Shown: positions 51,346-63,966, counted from the stretch's first letter. The stretch is 64,000 bases of DNA from Pyxicephalus adspersus (GCF_032062135.1 NC_092860.1:155656326-155720325); one strand, 5' to 3'. Numbers and translations are program-made. Notes: generated from the letters alone by a model not told the origin.

Positions 51346-51711
51346 AGCAAACTCATATTTCTTGTTCAATTGTATATCGTTTGTAAAAAAAAACCTAAAC
51401 ATTATTTTTTCACGTGAATGATATTCCCAATTCCCTGAAGAATATCCTCTGTGCTGATTTCTCAGGTGAGCATGTAATAATATTGGAAGCAGAGATCGCA
51501 GTAATTATTTTACACAACAATAATTGTATCCCTTGCTGACATTTTTCTCACTTTCGTAAATTAATTGTTTGCAAACAATTGGCCTCTTTGAAATTAATTA
51601 TGAAAATTTGTAGATAAAATTATTATCAATGGTACAATATCCTTTGTACTAAGACATTGGCATCCAGTCTATGAATTTTAACATTTTGAGAACTAAAAAT
51701 TGTACTTTTTA

Positions 51712-52272
51712 CGAGTATTTCCTCCTGACAGCCATATCCAATGATCGTTACGTGGCCATCTGCAAGCCTTTGCACTATCCACTTGTTTTAAATAAGCGCC
51801 TAGGGTAGGTGCACTTCTTTTGGTTATATTTATTGCTGGCTTGGATTTCTTCTCCACCAATGAAGTCAACCATTATTTCTGTGGCATGATTCCATTGCTG
51901 AAACTGTCTTCCACGTCATTTACGGAGGACATCATGTTTTCAGAATATGTTCTACTTTCATGCTCACCTTGACCTCTTACTATTTTATCATCTTCACCAT
52001 TCTCAGAATCCATACATTAGAAGGACGGAGGAAAGCCTTTTCCACCTCCTCGTCCAACCTTAGCATCGTCATCTTGTTTTACGTTGTCATCTTCTGCCTG
52101 TACATGAAGCCTCCGTCAACAAGTTCCCTAAACCAAAGCAAAGTCATGTCTGTGCTATTTGTCCAGGTCGTTCCCATGCTGAACCCAATCATATACAGCC
52201 TCAGGAACAAAGATGTGAAGGAGGCCATGGGAAAACAAAGAACAAAGCATTCCTGTGCTGCACTGACAACTA
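51712..52272 (+). pseudogene. Olfactory receptor pseudogene (5' truncated)
   Basis: From EYFLLTAISNDRYVAICKPL onward it closely matches the intact receptor at 61672. TM1-TM3 are absent. Deletions are visible by comparison: about 40 bp after HYPLVLNKR, which ends at a TAG and shifts frame, about 6 bp near the CSD segment, about 18 bp before LTLTSYYF, and one base near the C-terminus. The end (KAFSTSSSNLSIVILFYVVI, PMLNPIIYSLRNKDVKEA) is well preserved. Nucleotide similarity to 61672-62622 indicates recent duplication. Confidence 0.93.
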
Positions 52273-52292
52273 ATAAGCTGTTGGAACTCATT

Positions 52293-52525
52293 GGGCCTGA
52301 TTTATGAAAGCTCTCTAAGGTTGGAGAACATAGACTATCATGGGGGAACTTGGGGGAACCAAACAAATCTGGAAATAATTTCTTATTTTATCTTATTATC
52401 TTAAAAATATTTTAATATTAAATGTTTTCAATCCAGAAGATCCATTCCAGATTTGCTGGATCACCCAAGTTCTCCCATGATAGTCTATCTTCTCCCGTCT
52501 TGGAGAGCTTTGATAAATAAGGCCC
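52293..52525. mobile_element. Hairpin MITE (gggcctgatttat family)
   Basis: Left arm gggcctgatttatgaaagct continuing ctctaaggttggagaacat; the right arm is its reverse complement, ending agagctttgataaataaggccc. The arms pair over roughly 75 bp each, with an AT-rich middle. Flanked by att on both sides. It lies 20 bp after the receptor pseudogene. Relatives at 53706-53905 and 17231-17285. Confidence 0.85.
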
Positions 52526-52529
52526 ATTG

Positions 52530-53340
52530 TATTTTATGTTTCAATGAAACATTTAAATGTTTTGTCTCATGTACCCACAGATCATTGTTTTAGATGTGTC
52601 TTGGAATGTCCACATGGTCTTCTAGAACCTGAGATCGGCCATGTTTTTTTTAGAATGAAAAGTTTCCCTCCACTGTCCATGAATGCCATTTTTATTCAGT
52701 GCTTTGCCTATAATTGACATATTAAATGAGATTTTGGTATGTTTAGCATTTCTTTAGGAATTACTTAAGGCTTCTTTTTCAACACACACGAGGTGGTCCT
52801 CGGTGTTGTTGGTTGCTATCTAGTAATAAATCAGGATCAGTATGTACTGTGTAGGTTCAAAGCTGAGTGGAGCAGTCATGCTGCTAAATGTACTCAACTT
52901 TCCTTACATAAGAATAAATCAATACATTAAAGAATGCCCACAAAATTCTGCACAAAGATATCAGTAACATTTTAGGCATCTACTGGTGGGATTCTTCCTA
53001 AGACTTGTCTATGACACTGCAGTTGCTTCTGAGATTGGCTTTGGTAGTTGAATGTAGACCCCTCAGTTATAGATCCAAGGTCAAGCAAAAAAGATGGTGA
53101 CCCACAACAAAGAAGGTGACTTCCATTGGAAATACAAAATTCAGATGAGATAACACATACCTGGAAATGCTTCACTGACATATTACATATGTATTGATTC
53201 AACATGAAAAATATATCTGGTGCTGGGTGTATTTTTTAGCGAATCACCTACCTGCAAATTATCACCCAAGAGAACCTGTTTTTCCGAGGTTATTACAAGG
53301 TCTGTATTTCCCAGCCATGCAGGGTAGACATTAAGGGGTA
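52530..53340. other. Intergenic, nothing recognised
   Basis: Short open frames only; no known domain. Confidence 0.5.
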
Positions 53341-53348
53341 TTTACGAC

Positions 53349-53375
53349 AGTATATATTATATATATATATATATA
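53349..53375. repeat. (TA)n microsatellite at gap edge
   Basis: A run of ta repeats abuts the N run; such repeats commonly cause the assembly break. Confidence 0.9.
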
Positions 53376-53659
53376 NNNNNNNNNNNNNNNNNNNNNNNNN
53401 NNNNNNNNNNNNNNNNNNNNNNNNNNNNNNNNNNNNNNNNNNNNNNNNNNNNNNNNNNNNNNNNNNNNNNNNNNNNNNNNNNNNNNNNNNNNNNNNNNNN
53501 NNNNNNNNNNNNNNNNNNNNNNNNNNNNNNNNNNNNNNNNNNNNNNNNNNNNNNNNNNNNNNNNNNNNNNNNNNNNNNNNNNNNNNNNNNNNNNNNNNNN
53601 NNNNNNNNNNNNNNNNNNNNNNNNNNNNNNNNNNNNNNNNNNNNNNNNNNNNNNNNNNN
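53376..53659. other. Assembly gap (284 N)
   Basis: Unsequenced, flanked by AT-rich simple sequence. Confidence 1.
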
Positions 53660-53705
53660 TTAATAATATTAATAACAAAAATAATAAAGTAACACATATT
53701 GTACC

Positions 53706-53905
53706 CGATTAAATACAGTTTCCCAACACTGGAGAAGACAGACCATCATGGGAGAACCTTGGTGGTCCAACAAACCTGGAATGGATTTCTCATTTGCTAT
53801 TAGCTGACAAATAGTTTAAATCCTAGACCAGATACATTTCAGGTTTGCTGGATCACCTACGTTTGACAGTCTATTTTCTCCAGTCTTGAAAAATGTATTA
53901 ATTCA
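53706..53905. mobile_element. Degraded hairpin MITE, same family as 52293
   Basis: Left arm ...ggagaagacagaccatcatg with ggagaacc; right arm ggtttgctggatcacctacg with agtctattttctccagtctt. The terminal bases are diverged. Confidence 0.75.
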
Positions 53906-54390
53906 AATGTGTCTCACTTTAAATCCTTCAGTGAGAAGAATAATTCTGGGCTGTTATCTACAATGAACTCTAAACTGTTGACCTGTAAAGGTTTGTAAAG
54001 CGTCATCTTTGGATTTTAGGTATCGGACATTTTTGTGATGTCACAGATGACTGCAATTTTGGTTTCTATTTACTCAACATAATCTCATCTTTTTAATGTA
54101 TACAAAAACCATACCGGAATTGCATTATATTTGCATGCATTATTTCCCGATTGTTTTGTTCTACAAGTTTTGAATCACAACTGTTACCATGCTTTGGGGG
54201 TTTTCAGTCATTTCCAACCTTAGAATAGGCATTTTATCACACAAATAATTTCAGAAGAAACTTTTTTTACACTTTTTGTATTGGGGAAACATTACCATTC
54301 CATCCTGTAAGCATTGTCAAATCATGTGTTGCCTGTCATGGTTACTCCACCTAAATTCATTCACTTAAAATAATTATCTAAACCCAAGAA

Positions 54391-56255
54391 TAGGGATGAG
54401 CGACTAAGCCTCTGACAATCTCAGAAAATTTCCTCGGACTTCTGATGGGTCCAGAAAATTTTGGCAAACCAATTTAACGAATTCCATTAATGTCAATTGG
54501 ACGACTTTAAACATTAATAGCGAAGCCCCTATACATATCAGAAACACCACATTTTGTATGTAAGTGTAAGAGAACAGTGGCAACAAGGGACACATACAAA
54601 AGTTCCAAAAGACCTTTTGCTTTTCCAGAAAATGGCAGCAAAGTTGGCAGGCAAATAGGATTTTTGCACGATGGATAGCGTTCAGAAGTCAGCATAAACA
54701 TTAGGACATTGAGAAAGGGTGAACTCAACCCACTAGCAACAGTCTCTGCCCTTAAAACAGCAGGAGGCTGGATTGCTAGCTCTCATCATGACTCCAATGA
54801 AGTGTGTTAGGAATGCCACCCATAGAGTTGTGGATAAGTAGCGCGTTGACATTAAGCTAAAGGATGGAGGACCAGAGACGGAGCGTGGATCAGCGAGAGC
54901 AGTAGCAGTGTGTGGCCCCTGGTCAGCTATCCCCAGCGTGACCGCATTGGTAAGTGTCATGGAGAACTGGGTGTTGTCACAGATCCTTGCAGGTCCAGGG
55001 CCTTGTGCCTCATTCAGTGTCACCCAACCCTTACTCCCCAGCTGCCAGCACCAGCTCTGCTAAGGCATCATCTCTGCAGCTCACTTCCTGGTCCAGGTCA
55101 TGTGACTCCCAGTCAGACGCTACACCACCGCAAGAGTGTTTCACAGATGTGCTCCCCCTGCTGGTGGAGAAGTGAACACCACCAACCTCTAGTCTCCTGG
55201 ACCCCCTCTGGTGGTAGGATAGGGTGCAGCCAGTCACATGGCTCCAATCATCACCGGCCCTGCCCTTAAAAGGAAGTGAAGGGCAAAGAACAAGGAGTTG
55301 CCTGAACAAGGAGTTCCTTTGGCTCTGTTTCCAGGTTCCTGTTTGTTTATTTTCTTGCTCCTGTTTCTTTGTGTACCGACCCTGGCTTGACCCTGATTAC
55401 TCCTGATCGCTGCCACCCCTGAGTACTCTCTGCTCTTCGCTCTGGTACCACTTCCTGTTTCTAGCAGCAGTCACCTGCCTCGGCATACACGGGGGCTGCA
55501 CCCTGGCACTTTCTGGCAGCGCAACATCCTCACCTCTAGAGGCTCTGGTGAAAACCGGGCAGCTGCTTAGACTCTGCGCCCTGTGCAAGTCTGTACCAAT
55601 TGAGCTGGTGACACAGAGGGTCCACCGTCCCGCCCTACAGTCCCGTTACAGCTGGAGTGCATCGTCAATGCCACCCAAAAGTGTGTAATACAATTTTAGT
55701 GAATAGAGTACTGACAATCAGCAGCGGAAACCACATTGGTAACTGACATCTAGAGCTGGGTGTAGTCCATCCTCAGAAATTTAACTGTACCAAATGGCCT
55801 TCTTTTGTAAATAGGTATCAAAGATTAAAATATCTGTATTAGGACAGAAATGTTTCTGCAGAAAATGATCTTCTTTGCTAAATAGGACCAAGTAGCATCA
55901 AAAACTGCTATATCTGTATATATACAGAAGGCTCCTAACCTGTCCCTGTCTCCTTGCTTCTATCCATCACACAGAACACAATATAAAGTGACTAACCCCT
56001 CCCTCCTTCATTGTATATATATGCCTGTGCTCATATCTCTCCTGATTGGTCTGCTGGGCCTTGCTGTGCATCTTGGGAGCAAATGATTTGCTCCCAGCCA
56101 TGCCATTCCCGCCGCAAATAGTCACCGTTCCCGACCCCTGCATTTCCCTTGTTTGTTCAGCGGGAACATGACCTAATCACAAGGCCGTTCTCGCTTAAAT
56201 GTTCGCTAATCGAGAAAGGCCCAATTCACTCACAAATCTTGCTCGCTCATCCTTA
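54391..56255. mobile_element. Non-autonomous hAT-like element with perfect 8-bp target duplication
   Basis: Left end TAGGGATGAGCGA, right end TCGCTCATCCTTA (reverse complement TAAGGATGAGCGA). Both sides are flanked by cccaagaa (54383-54390 and 56256-56263). An 8-bp duplication and TAGGG-type ends are hallmarks of the hAT superfamily. The 1,865-bp interior has no transposase and includes a copy of repeat family R at 55240-55640, so it is a non-autonomous, composite element. No intact open frame of note. Confidence 0.85.
55240..55640 (+). repeat. Interspersed repeat, family R (copy 3), nested in the hAT-like element
   Basis: Shares gcaacatcctcacctctaga, ggctctggtgaa and cttagactctgc with 27356-27420. 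It lies wholly inside 54391-56255. Confidence 0.75.
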
Positions 56256-56765
56256 CCCAAGAACAAAAATGTAAAATTGCTGTTTTATCAGCCTGCCCAT
56301 TTTGCTGTGTGTCCTGTAGTCATAACTGTCCTAGAAGTGTGTTACTGGCAGAATTGCAAAGAAAATGAAATAATTGTAGAAAAAAGATCATTTATGGAAC
56401 CACCACATCTAAATACTAGTAAGGTTTAGTCTACATGGACTGTTTCCCCTGCGTTTAACCTGAGGCTTTTAAAGCCCATGTTTGAAGTCCCCATGCATTC
56501 CCCACGCTTTTGAGTGTTATCTTATACGTTGCTTGCAACATTTAAAAAATTAAAACTTTGGATAAACGGAAGAAAATGTGGGAAAACGCATGAAAACGCT
56601 TGAAAACGCTTCCATTGAACTCAATTAGCAGTACTTTGGAATCTGGAAGCCCCCTTTAATAAGGAGACTCCCAGATCTCCACCGCCCCACCCTGGGGAAT
56701 GAGTACAGGGGTACATAAAACCCCTTACTCATTCCCTGAAAGGGTTAAAATATATGTAAAAAAAA

Positions 56766-57455
56766 ATAGGACGAGGCTTTAATGTTAAATTATTTGAATA
56801 ATGTGTGTGTTTGTGTAACTAAACTTTTTTTTTTTTTTACAGGTTATCCCAATGACAGGAGGATTTCCAGAGATGCAATGAACACAGCCCTGGAAATCAT
56901 CCTGACAGTGAGGGATTGCAGGACACTAGGGGTTAAATGAGGACAAGCCTCTCCATTCACCCCCAGTGCTCTGGCTGAGGTTTTACATTTCTCAGCCATT
57001 CAGCACTAGAGATGAATGAGGAGACTTGTGCCCATTCATCCCTAGTGCTCTGTGATTGGCTGATAAATAGGAAATCCTGATGACAGCTCAAGAATCATCA
57101 GGATATCCCTTTCCTCTTCCAATCAGGGAGCAGAGCAATCAGCGGAGCTTTACTATGCTGACAGCTCTGCTCCCCTGATCGCTCCTGCAGCCCTAGAGGA
57201 GCTGTGACATGTATTACACATACAGAACACGTCACAGCTCCTCTAGGGCTGCGGGAGTAATCAGGGGAGCAGAGCTGTCAGCATCGTAAAGCTCCGCTGA
57301 TTGCTTTGCTCCCTGATTGGCAGAGGAAAGGGATATCCTGATGATGCTTGAGCTTGCTCATTCTGTCATTGAGATAACCTGTAAAAAATAAAGAAGTTTA
57401 ATTACACAAACACACACACATTTATTAAATCAATTTAACATTAAAGCCTTGTCCA
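56766..57455. mobile_element. Long foldback (inverted-repeat) element
   Basis: The left arm (gaggctttaatgttaaatt, gtgtgtgtttgtgtaact, tacaggttatccc) is mirrored by the right arm (ataacctgtaaaaaataaag, acacaaacacacacac, aacattaaagcct). A strong inner pairing joins 57105-57205 with 57230-57335 (gcagagctgtcagca, ctcctctagggctgc). The left side carries about 240 bp of extra unpaired sequence. No protein-coding content. Confidence 0.85.
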
Positions 57456-57518
57456 ATTGTAGCCTTGTCCAAACCACATAGCTGCCAGCCCACTTCTGTA
57501 TATTACTGGTGTTCATTA

Positions 57519-57780
57519 GGGATAAGTGAAAATGCCTCAGGCATTCTTGCAAAAATTTCCTCGAAGTTTCGATGGGTTAGTGAAATTTCACAAAACCATT
57601 GGAAATCACTATAGGAGGATTATCACAGCTGCAATCATAAATACAGCCGTGGCAATCCTCTTGTCAGTGAGCGATGCCCGGGCACTATGGGTCAGAATGA
57701 GGGTAAGCCCTCATTCTAACCTGTAGTGTCCGGGGATCTCGCACTGAGAGGAGGATTCCCAAGGCTCCATTCATAAATGC
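57519..57780. mobile_element. hAT-like end plus hairpin, incomplete
   Basis: Begins tagggataagtgaaa with aaatttcctcgaagtttcga, resembling the left end of the element at 54391. From 57614 to about 57775 it folds on itself (gcactatgggtcagaatgag against ctcattctaacctgtagtgt). No matching right end or target duplication was found. Confidence 0.6.
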
Positions 57781-57784
57781 AACC

Positions 57785-60275
57785 GTAATACCCATCCTCT
57801 CAGAGTCTTGAGTCATGCAACTTGCGTTTATAAATGAAAGCGGCCGTGGGAAAAATCAGAGGATTCAGAGGACCAAGAGGTAGACCAAAAATTGATGGAA
57901 CAATGATGCAGAAGATCTTAAAAGACTGCAAGTTTATTTTTGAATATTTTCTCCCTAATTTTACCCAAATTTCAAACTTTTTTCACATTGAACTTAATAG
58001 GATAAATGTGTGTATCATAGGTAAACATTGAATAATATATTTTGCAATTGGATCAAATTGGATAAAAGCTGGGCAAATCTTGGGTAAAATATTTATGACC
58101 TGACCCCTAAAAGGAAGAAAACAGAGAGAGGTAGCTGATGGCTGATGGTAGGACTGACTGAAGAAAGAAAGTTAATGAAGGCCAAAACCCACTGAGCGTT
58201 GCCGGTCCTGAGTCCACCAAGGCAGTAGGAGCATCTGCTCACAGGAAGGGCCAAAGGTGATGGGAAATAAAAAGCAAATCCATGTGCAATTACCTTGTAA
58301 TCAAATGACCAATATTTTGGGTTTGGAGGCTTATCAATGTTTTTACTGCTAATATATTTGTAGCTCCCTACTGGGCATTGGGTGGCCGATTACCTTGTTT
58401 ATGTCTCAATAATAAATTGTGATAAGAATTCCTATTAAGAAGAAGCAGCAAGGGAACTGATGAAAAGGTAATTATTGACCCACTGAGAAATCATCTCCCA
58501 TGTGAAGGGAATATAATTCCTCATCTGTGCTCCAATATACCATAATATATTCACAGCACATTACCGTCAGGGGTTCTGAATTCTTTTACTGATAGCCGAA
58601 CACATGGCTATGATTTCTCACATTACAAATGTGTGAAAGTTCAATCTATAATAGAAGATTATAAAGAAAAAGTAATATGGTTCTCCTCAGGTAAAGATTT
58701 TAAAGAATTACAAACGCTCATTATATAAGTATGGGGCCAATGAGGAAGGAAATCTAGCCAACTATCTGTGGTTGAAGATCTTCTAGGTCCATGATTGAGT
58801 CTCCTTTAGAAAATTGAATGTAAAATTTACTATATTAAAATAATTAATTGTTAATCATGTAATATTACACCTTCTCAACATATCTAGTAATAGTCATATC
58901 CAATATCAATCGTTAATATCAAAGGCATATGAAATATTCCAATGAAATATTGCTCTACAGACGTTGATTGTTCAACACCGGGAAATTCGTTAAACCCTCT
59001 TGCTCTAGTAATAAAATTCCATCCTTGGTGTCAGGAAGTCTGCATAGGTTTTAAACTTTCATATTACATGGCTGAACGTGTAAATTGTTGTCAGGAAGTC
59101 TGCATAGGAGTTAAAGCTTCATATTACATGGCTGAAGGTGAAAAATAGGCAGAATAGAGATGGTAAAACAGTATTATAGGTGGAAGATTGGTGCTGTTAA
59201 AGGCCCACAGCCCTGCTCAGAGGTGCTTGTTCTAATTGGATGAAATTGGCCTCTTTCATGCCTCAATGTAGTCACTATGAAACTATGAAATATTTGATTG
59301 GCCTTCAGCCTTTTGTTATTCACTTCATCTTCAGCAGCATGTGCAGATAATATAGATGATGGTAGAAAAATGCATTAATTCTGTTTTAGGGTCTTTTAAC
59401 ATCATCAGTGGGAACTGGTGAAGAAACAGTGGTTCCTGCTAAGCCCCATATTTAAGGTATCCAGCAACTTGTGTTCTCGGCTGCTCCAGAAAGTTACCCG
59501 AAATCCCCCATGTAGTTCTGGACCGTGTAAGCTCAATAGGCTTAACTTTACCTAGACTATTCCTGACTTTCTAGACATCTGGGTCCAAATCAAGTCAGCT
59601 TTGTGGTCTCCCAATCCACGTTGATTCTATTTTCAGCAGTCTACAAGCCCTTTCACTCCTCCACGGTCCTGAGTGCACCTCAGTAAGTAATGCTGCAGCA
59701 GAAAAACAATTTGCCTTCCTTCTTTCCTTTTACTTAACTCCTCTCCATCTTCCAATTTATCTTCCTAATTTCCAAGCTGTAAACACAATGTTAGTTTCTG
59801 TAGGGAATATTACCCCACCACTTTAATGGGAAACCAGTCTAAAACAACATTGTGCTATCTGGCAGCCACACCTGCCATGTTCATTCTACACGATGGAGCA
59901 TTTAAGTTGTTTGGATAGGAAGCCACAGACGTGACACCATGGGTACGGATGGTGGTGAAGAAATGGTGTCTGCTCCTTCTGGAATAATATACAGGACATT
60001 GGGGTCTACAAATGAGGTCAGGGTGCCTAAAATACAGCGTGGAAATATTTTAATTCAAGCCAGAAAGACAGTACAGGACAATGCAATACGACATTGTGGG
60101 AAGACATAGTGTGGCACAGTTTTCAGTGGCTGCTAATTTGTCCATGGTTGTCCATCCCAGCAAATGCAGAATAACAATTGCCCTATTGTAAGAAAAGTTT
60201 CACACCAACTGTTGCAAGAATTACTTGGAGGCACTAATGCTTAAAACGTTTCTAAGAATGACAAAGTATATGGAT
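57785..60275. other. Intergenic; only a short direct duplication
   Basis: At 59030-59130 a segment of about 58 bp (gtcaggaagtctgcatagg...catattacatggctgaa) is present twice in tandem. Otherwise nothing was recognised. Confidence 0.55.
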
Positions 60276-60299
60276 CTGCAATCAAATACAGACAACCCC

Positions 60300-60467
60300 T
60301 CACGTGATTTTATATCAAAAGCTGATTTCTGTATACTTGTTATATTTTTCAAGTTTGTATACTTTATGTTTGTACCTTTTATTTTGTTTGACTGTAATTA
60401 TTTGTGTAATTGTTGTGTGTAAAATTCACATTTTCTACTTTTTCTGAATAAAAATTTATTGAAATAG
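60300..60467 (+). mobile_element. 5'-truncated LINE 3' end with target-site duplication
   Basis: An AT-rich insert ending ttctgaataaaaatttattg is bracketed by tcaaatacagacaacccc (60282-60299) and tcaaatacagacaccccc (60468-60485). The duplication plus an AATAAA-containing end fit retrotransposition of a LINE-type 3' tail of about 168 bp. Confidence 0.7.
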
Positions 60468-60489
60468 TCAAATACAGACACCCCCAATG

Positions 60490-61640
60490 CAACCTGCATG
60501 GGTGGCATGTGCCTTTTTGCTATACAAAAAGAACATAAGATAAAGGTAACATTTTTTGTTTATGAATATAAAGTCTGAGGTCTGAATGAACAAAGATTTG
60601 TATCATTTTTTATTTTATAAAATTTATTTTTCTTTCTTAGTTTCATCTCAGGGCTGTCAACATCCTGCAGCCTTTTAGGAAGCACCTTTATTATCCAATC
60701 CAGCAATGGCTGCATTGTTGTCTTCAAATGGAAACCCCAAAACTAATTGTGGTCTTTATTAGGCATGTATATTACATAGTGACAATGCAGGAATACTATC
60801 GGGAGAGGCATTGCTTGTGACTCTGTAACCGGAAGTAACAAGGACCCTCATGTCAGGATCTCCAAGGGTTATTATAGTGAAAGCTGTGATTTAAAATCAA
60901 GTTTAAAATTATACCAGAGCGTTAGGTATTCCATTCAAATGCACTTTGGTCATAAATTATTTTTTTTTATTTCAGATCATTAGAAGGATCCAAGCTCAGA
61001 GGAACACCAATAATAATACAACTACTGAGTCCAAAAATGTTACATCTGGATGACTGGGGATTATACTAGGAGCTTACCGGCCTTAACCTGTGATTTAGGA
61101 GGTCAGCAAACATTATCTTGTGGATGTGAGAACCTAATAATCATATAAGTATATGTTATGGGACCTTTTAAACGACTTAGGAGCAAGTTAATTTAAATGA
61201 AAAATCTAAAATGTTTGTGAGCTAAGATTGGAATTCAGTTTGGAAGTTCATCTCCAGGTCTTGGTGCAACATGGTCAACTTGCTGCTTTTGTTGTTCCCA
61301 CGTTTTAGTCATTTTATACTTCAATTCTGTTATAAAAAACTTATTTTGTTCAAGACACTGATTATAGCTCCGGGCTGTATATTGGATGACTTCAGCTGTG
61401 ATAGAAGTCCTGGCCTATGCTCTAGGGTCTTGTACTGCTTCTTGGATTTTTGACCTTCAGCTTGGACCCTGGAATCTGACACCCAGATCCCTTATCCGAT
61501 CTTGCCCTGATTACCAAACCTTTGGAGGTTGGTTCTTTATGGAGTTGCTCCTTGGATTTTCCCTTGGTTCCGGAAATTCAAACCAAAACAACCCTCCCAC
61601 AAGACTAAGGCCCTCACCCTAGGACCATCCACTTTCATGG
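60490..61640. other. Upstream region of the olfactory receptor gene, nothing recognised
   Basis: Olfactory receptor genes usually have untranslated 5' exons, but none could be assigned with confidence here. Confidence 0.5.
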
Positions 61641-61671
61641 AATGTTCTTCATTTCCATGATTGACAATTCT

Positions 61672-62622
61672 ATGGGGTCTGATAATAAAACCAGAGGGAC
61701 AGAATTCTACCTGATTGCATTTTCTGATTTTCCACATTTACAACTTCCTCTCTTCATGCTCTTCTTACTCCTCTATCTCACCACCATGTTTGGCAATGTC
61801 ATCATAGTCACGGTAATTGGCTTGAACCACCACTTGCACGTTCCAATGTACTTCTTCTTGTGTAACCTGGCCTCACTAGATGTATGCTACACGTCTGTGA
61901 CCACACCAAATCTACTTCATATCTTCATTACTGGGAATAACAGGATTTCCTTTACTGGATGCTTTGTACAACTCTACTTCTTTCTGGCCTTTGCCAGTGC
62001 TGAGTATTTTCTCCTGACAGCCATGTCCTATGATCGTTATGTGGCCATCTGCAAGCCTTTGCACTATCCACTTGTTATAAATAGGCAGTCATCAGTAAAA
62101 ATGGTGTGTGGGTCATGGCTCATTGGCTTTGTCGGTGCACTTCCTTTGGTTATATTTATTTCTGGCTTGGATTTTGGCTCCACCAATGAAGTCAACCATT
62201 ATTTCTGTGACATGATTCCATTGCTGAAGCTGTCTTGCAGTGATACGTCATTTACAGAGGTCATCATGTTTTCTGAAGGTGTTTTTCTTGCGATGACTTG
62301 TTTTATGCTCACCTTGACCTCATACTGTTTTATCATCTCCACCATTCTCCGAATCCATACATCAGAAGGACGGAGGAAAGCCTTTTCCACCTGCTCGTCT
62401 CACCTTAGCATCGTCATCTTGTTTTACGTTGTCATCTTCTGCCTGTACATGAAGCCTCCATCAACAAGTTCCCTAAACCAAAGCAAAGTCATGTCTGTGC
62501 TATTCACCCAGGTCGTTCCCATGCTGAACCCCATCATATACAGCCTCAGGAACAAAGATGTGAAGGAGGCCATAGGAAAAACAAAGAACAAAGCATTTTG
62601 GTGCAGCACTGATAACTGCTAG
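61672..62622 (+). CDS. Olfactory receptor, intact
   Basis: A 316-residue, intronless seven-helix receptor. Start chosen at MGSDNKTRGTEFYLIAF because it gives the usual olfactory receptor N-terminus with an N-glycosylation site (N5-K-T). Upstream in-frame Mets at 61642 and 61657 would add 10 or 5 residues. Family motifs: GN41-42 in TM1, LHVPMYFFL (55-63), MSYDRYVAIC (118-127) at the end of TM3, C97/C179 for the extracellular disulfide, KAFSTCSSHL (236-245) in TM6, PMLNPIIYSLRN (283-294) in TM7. It looks like a class II (tetrapod-type) receptor that couples to olfactory G protein; its ligand is unknown. A truncated relative is at 51712-52272. The reading frame is complete and undamaged. Confidence 0.95.
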   Translation: MGSDNKTRGTEFYLIAFSDFPHLQLPLFMLFLLLYLTTMFGNVIIVTVIGLNHHLHVPMYFFLCNLASLDVCYTSVTTPNLLHIFITGNNRISFTGCFVQLYFFLAFASAEYFLLTAMSYDRYVAICKPLHYPLVINRQSSVKMVCGSWLIGFVGALPLVIFISGLDFGSTNEVNHYFCDMIPLLKLSCSDTSFTEVIMFSEGVFLAMTCFMLTLTSYCFIISTILRIHTSEGRRKAFSTCSSHLSIVILFYVVIFCLYMKPPSTSSLNQSKVMSVLFTQVVPMLNPIIYSLRNKDVKEAIGKTKNKAFWCSTDNC

Positions 62623-62624
62623 TT

Positions 62625-63005
62625 TAACTTCTATATATGCAAACTATTAGTAGTAGTAGTAATGGAACATGTATTGTATAGCTATCCAAAGATTTCTTGC
62701 AGCTACGTCATAGGAAAACTCAACACAGCAAAGGTTCTCTATCGGATGGGGATCTGAATACTGTAGAGGCCATTTGAGACCAGTGAACCCATTGTCATGT
62801 TCAAAGATGGTTCCATTATATGGCATTGGAGCCATCAGAAGATGAGGACAGTGTGGTCATAAAGAGATGGTCATGGTCAGCTGGTAATAAGGGGCCAAAA
62901 GTGTGCCAGGAAAATATGCCACCACCAATACACCACCATCACCACCAGGAGAAAGATGGATCCATGTTTTCATGTTGTGGACAGCAAATTTTGTCCCCAG
63001 CACTG
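62625..63005. other. 3' flank of the olfactory receptor gene
   Basis: Contains a (gta)n run at 62649-62660. No polyadenylation signal was assigned with confidence. Confidence 0.5.
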
Positions 63006-63009
63006 TATA

Positions 63010-63966
63010 CAACACAAACACCTGACCCCTGCACTGTATATTATACATACACCTGACCGCTACAATGTATACAATACATACACCTGACCCCTACAGTCTA
63101 TACGATACATACACCTGACCCCTACAGTCTATACAGTACATACACCTGACCCCTACAGTCTATACAATACATACACCTGACCCCTACAATCTATACAATA
63201 CATACATTTGGACCCAACAGTCTATACAATACGTACACCTGACCCCTACAGTCTATACGATACATACACCTGACACCTACAGCCTATGTGATACATATAC
63301 CTGAGCCCTGCAATCTATACAATACATACACCTGACCCCTGCAATCAATAGAACACATACACCTGAACCCTTCTTTGTATATGATACATACACAACACAT
63401 ACACCTGACCCCTGCACTGTATATGATACATACACCTGACCCCTGCACAGTATATGATACATACACCTGACCCCTGCACAGTATATGATACATACACCTG
63501 ACCCCTATAGTCTATACAATACATACACCTAGCCCCTGCAGTCTGTACAATAAATACACCTGACCCCTACAGCATATGTGATACATATACCTGACCCCTG
63601 CAATCTATACAATACATACACCTGACCTCTGCACTCTATAGAACACATACCCCTGACCCCTTCTTTGTATATGATACATACATCTGACCCTTGCACTGTA
63701 TATGATACATACACCTGACCCTTGCACTGTATATGATACATACACCTGACCGCCACAATGTATACAATACATACACCTGACCCCTATAGTCTATACAATA
63801 CATACACCTGACCCCTGCAGTCTATACAATACATACACCTGACCCCTACAGTCTATACGATACATACACCTGACTCCTGCAATCTATACAACACATACAC
63901 CTGACCCCTACACTCTATACACTACATACATCTGACCCCTACACTGTATACAATACATACACCTGA
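63010..63966. repeat. Minisatellite, about 31-bp unit
   Basis: About 30 copies of acacctgacccctacagtct followed by atacaatacat, with a variant class (ctgcactgtatatgatacat) in blocks. Minus-strand open frames rich in Tyr, Val and Cys are repeat translations. Confidence 0.95.

Noticed and set aside
63277..63756. Minus-strand frames rich in Tyr, Val and Cys repeats
   Set aside because: Translations of the 31-bp minisatellite; the pattern follows the repeat period.
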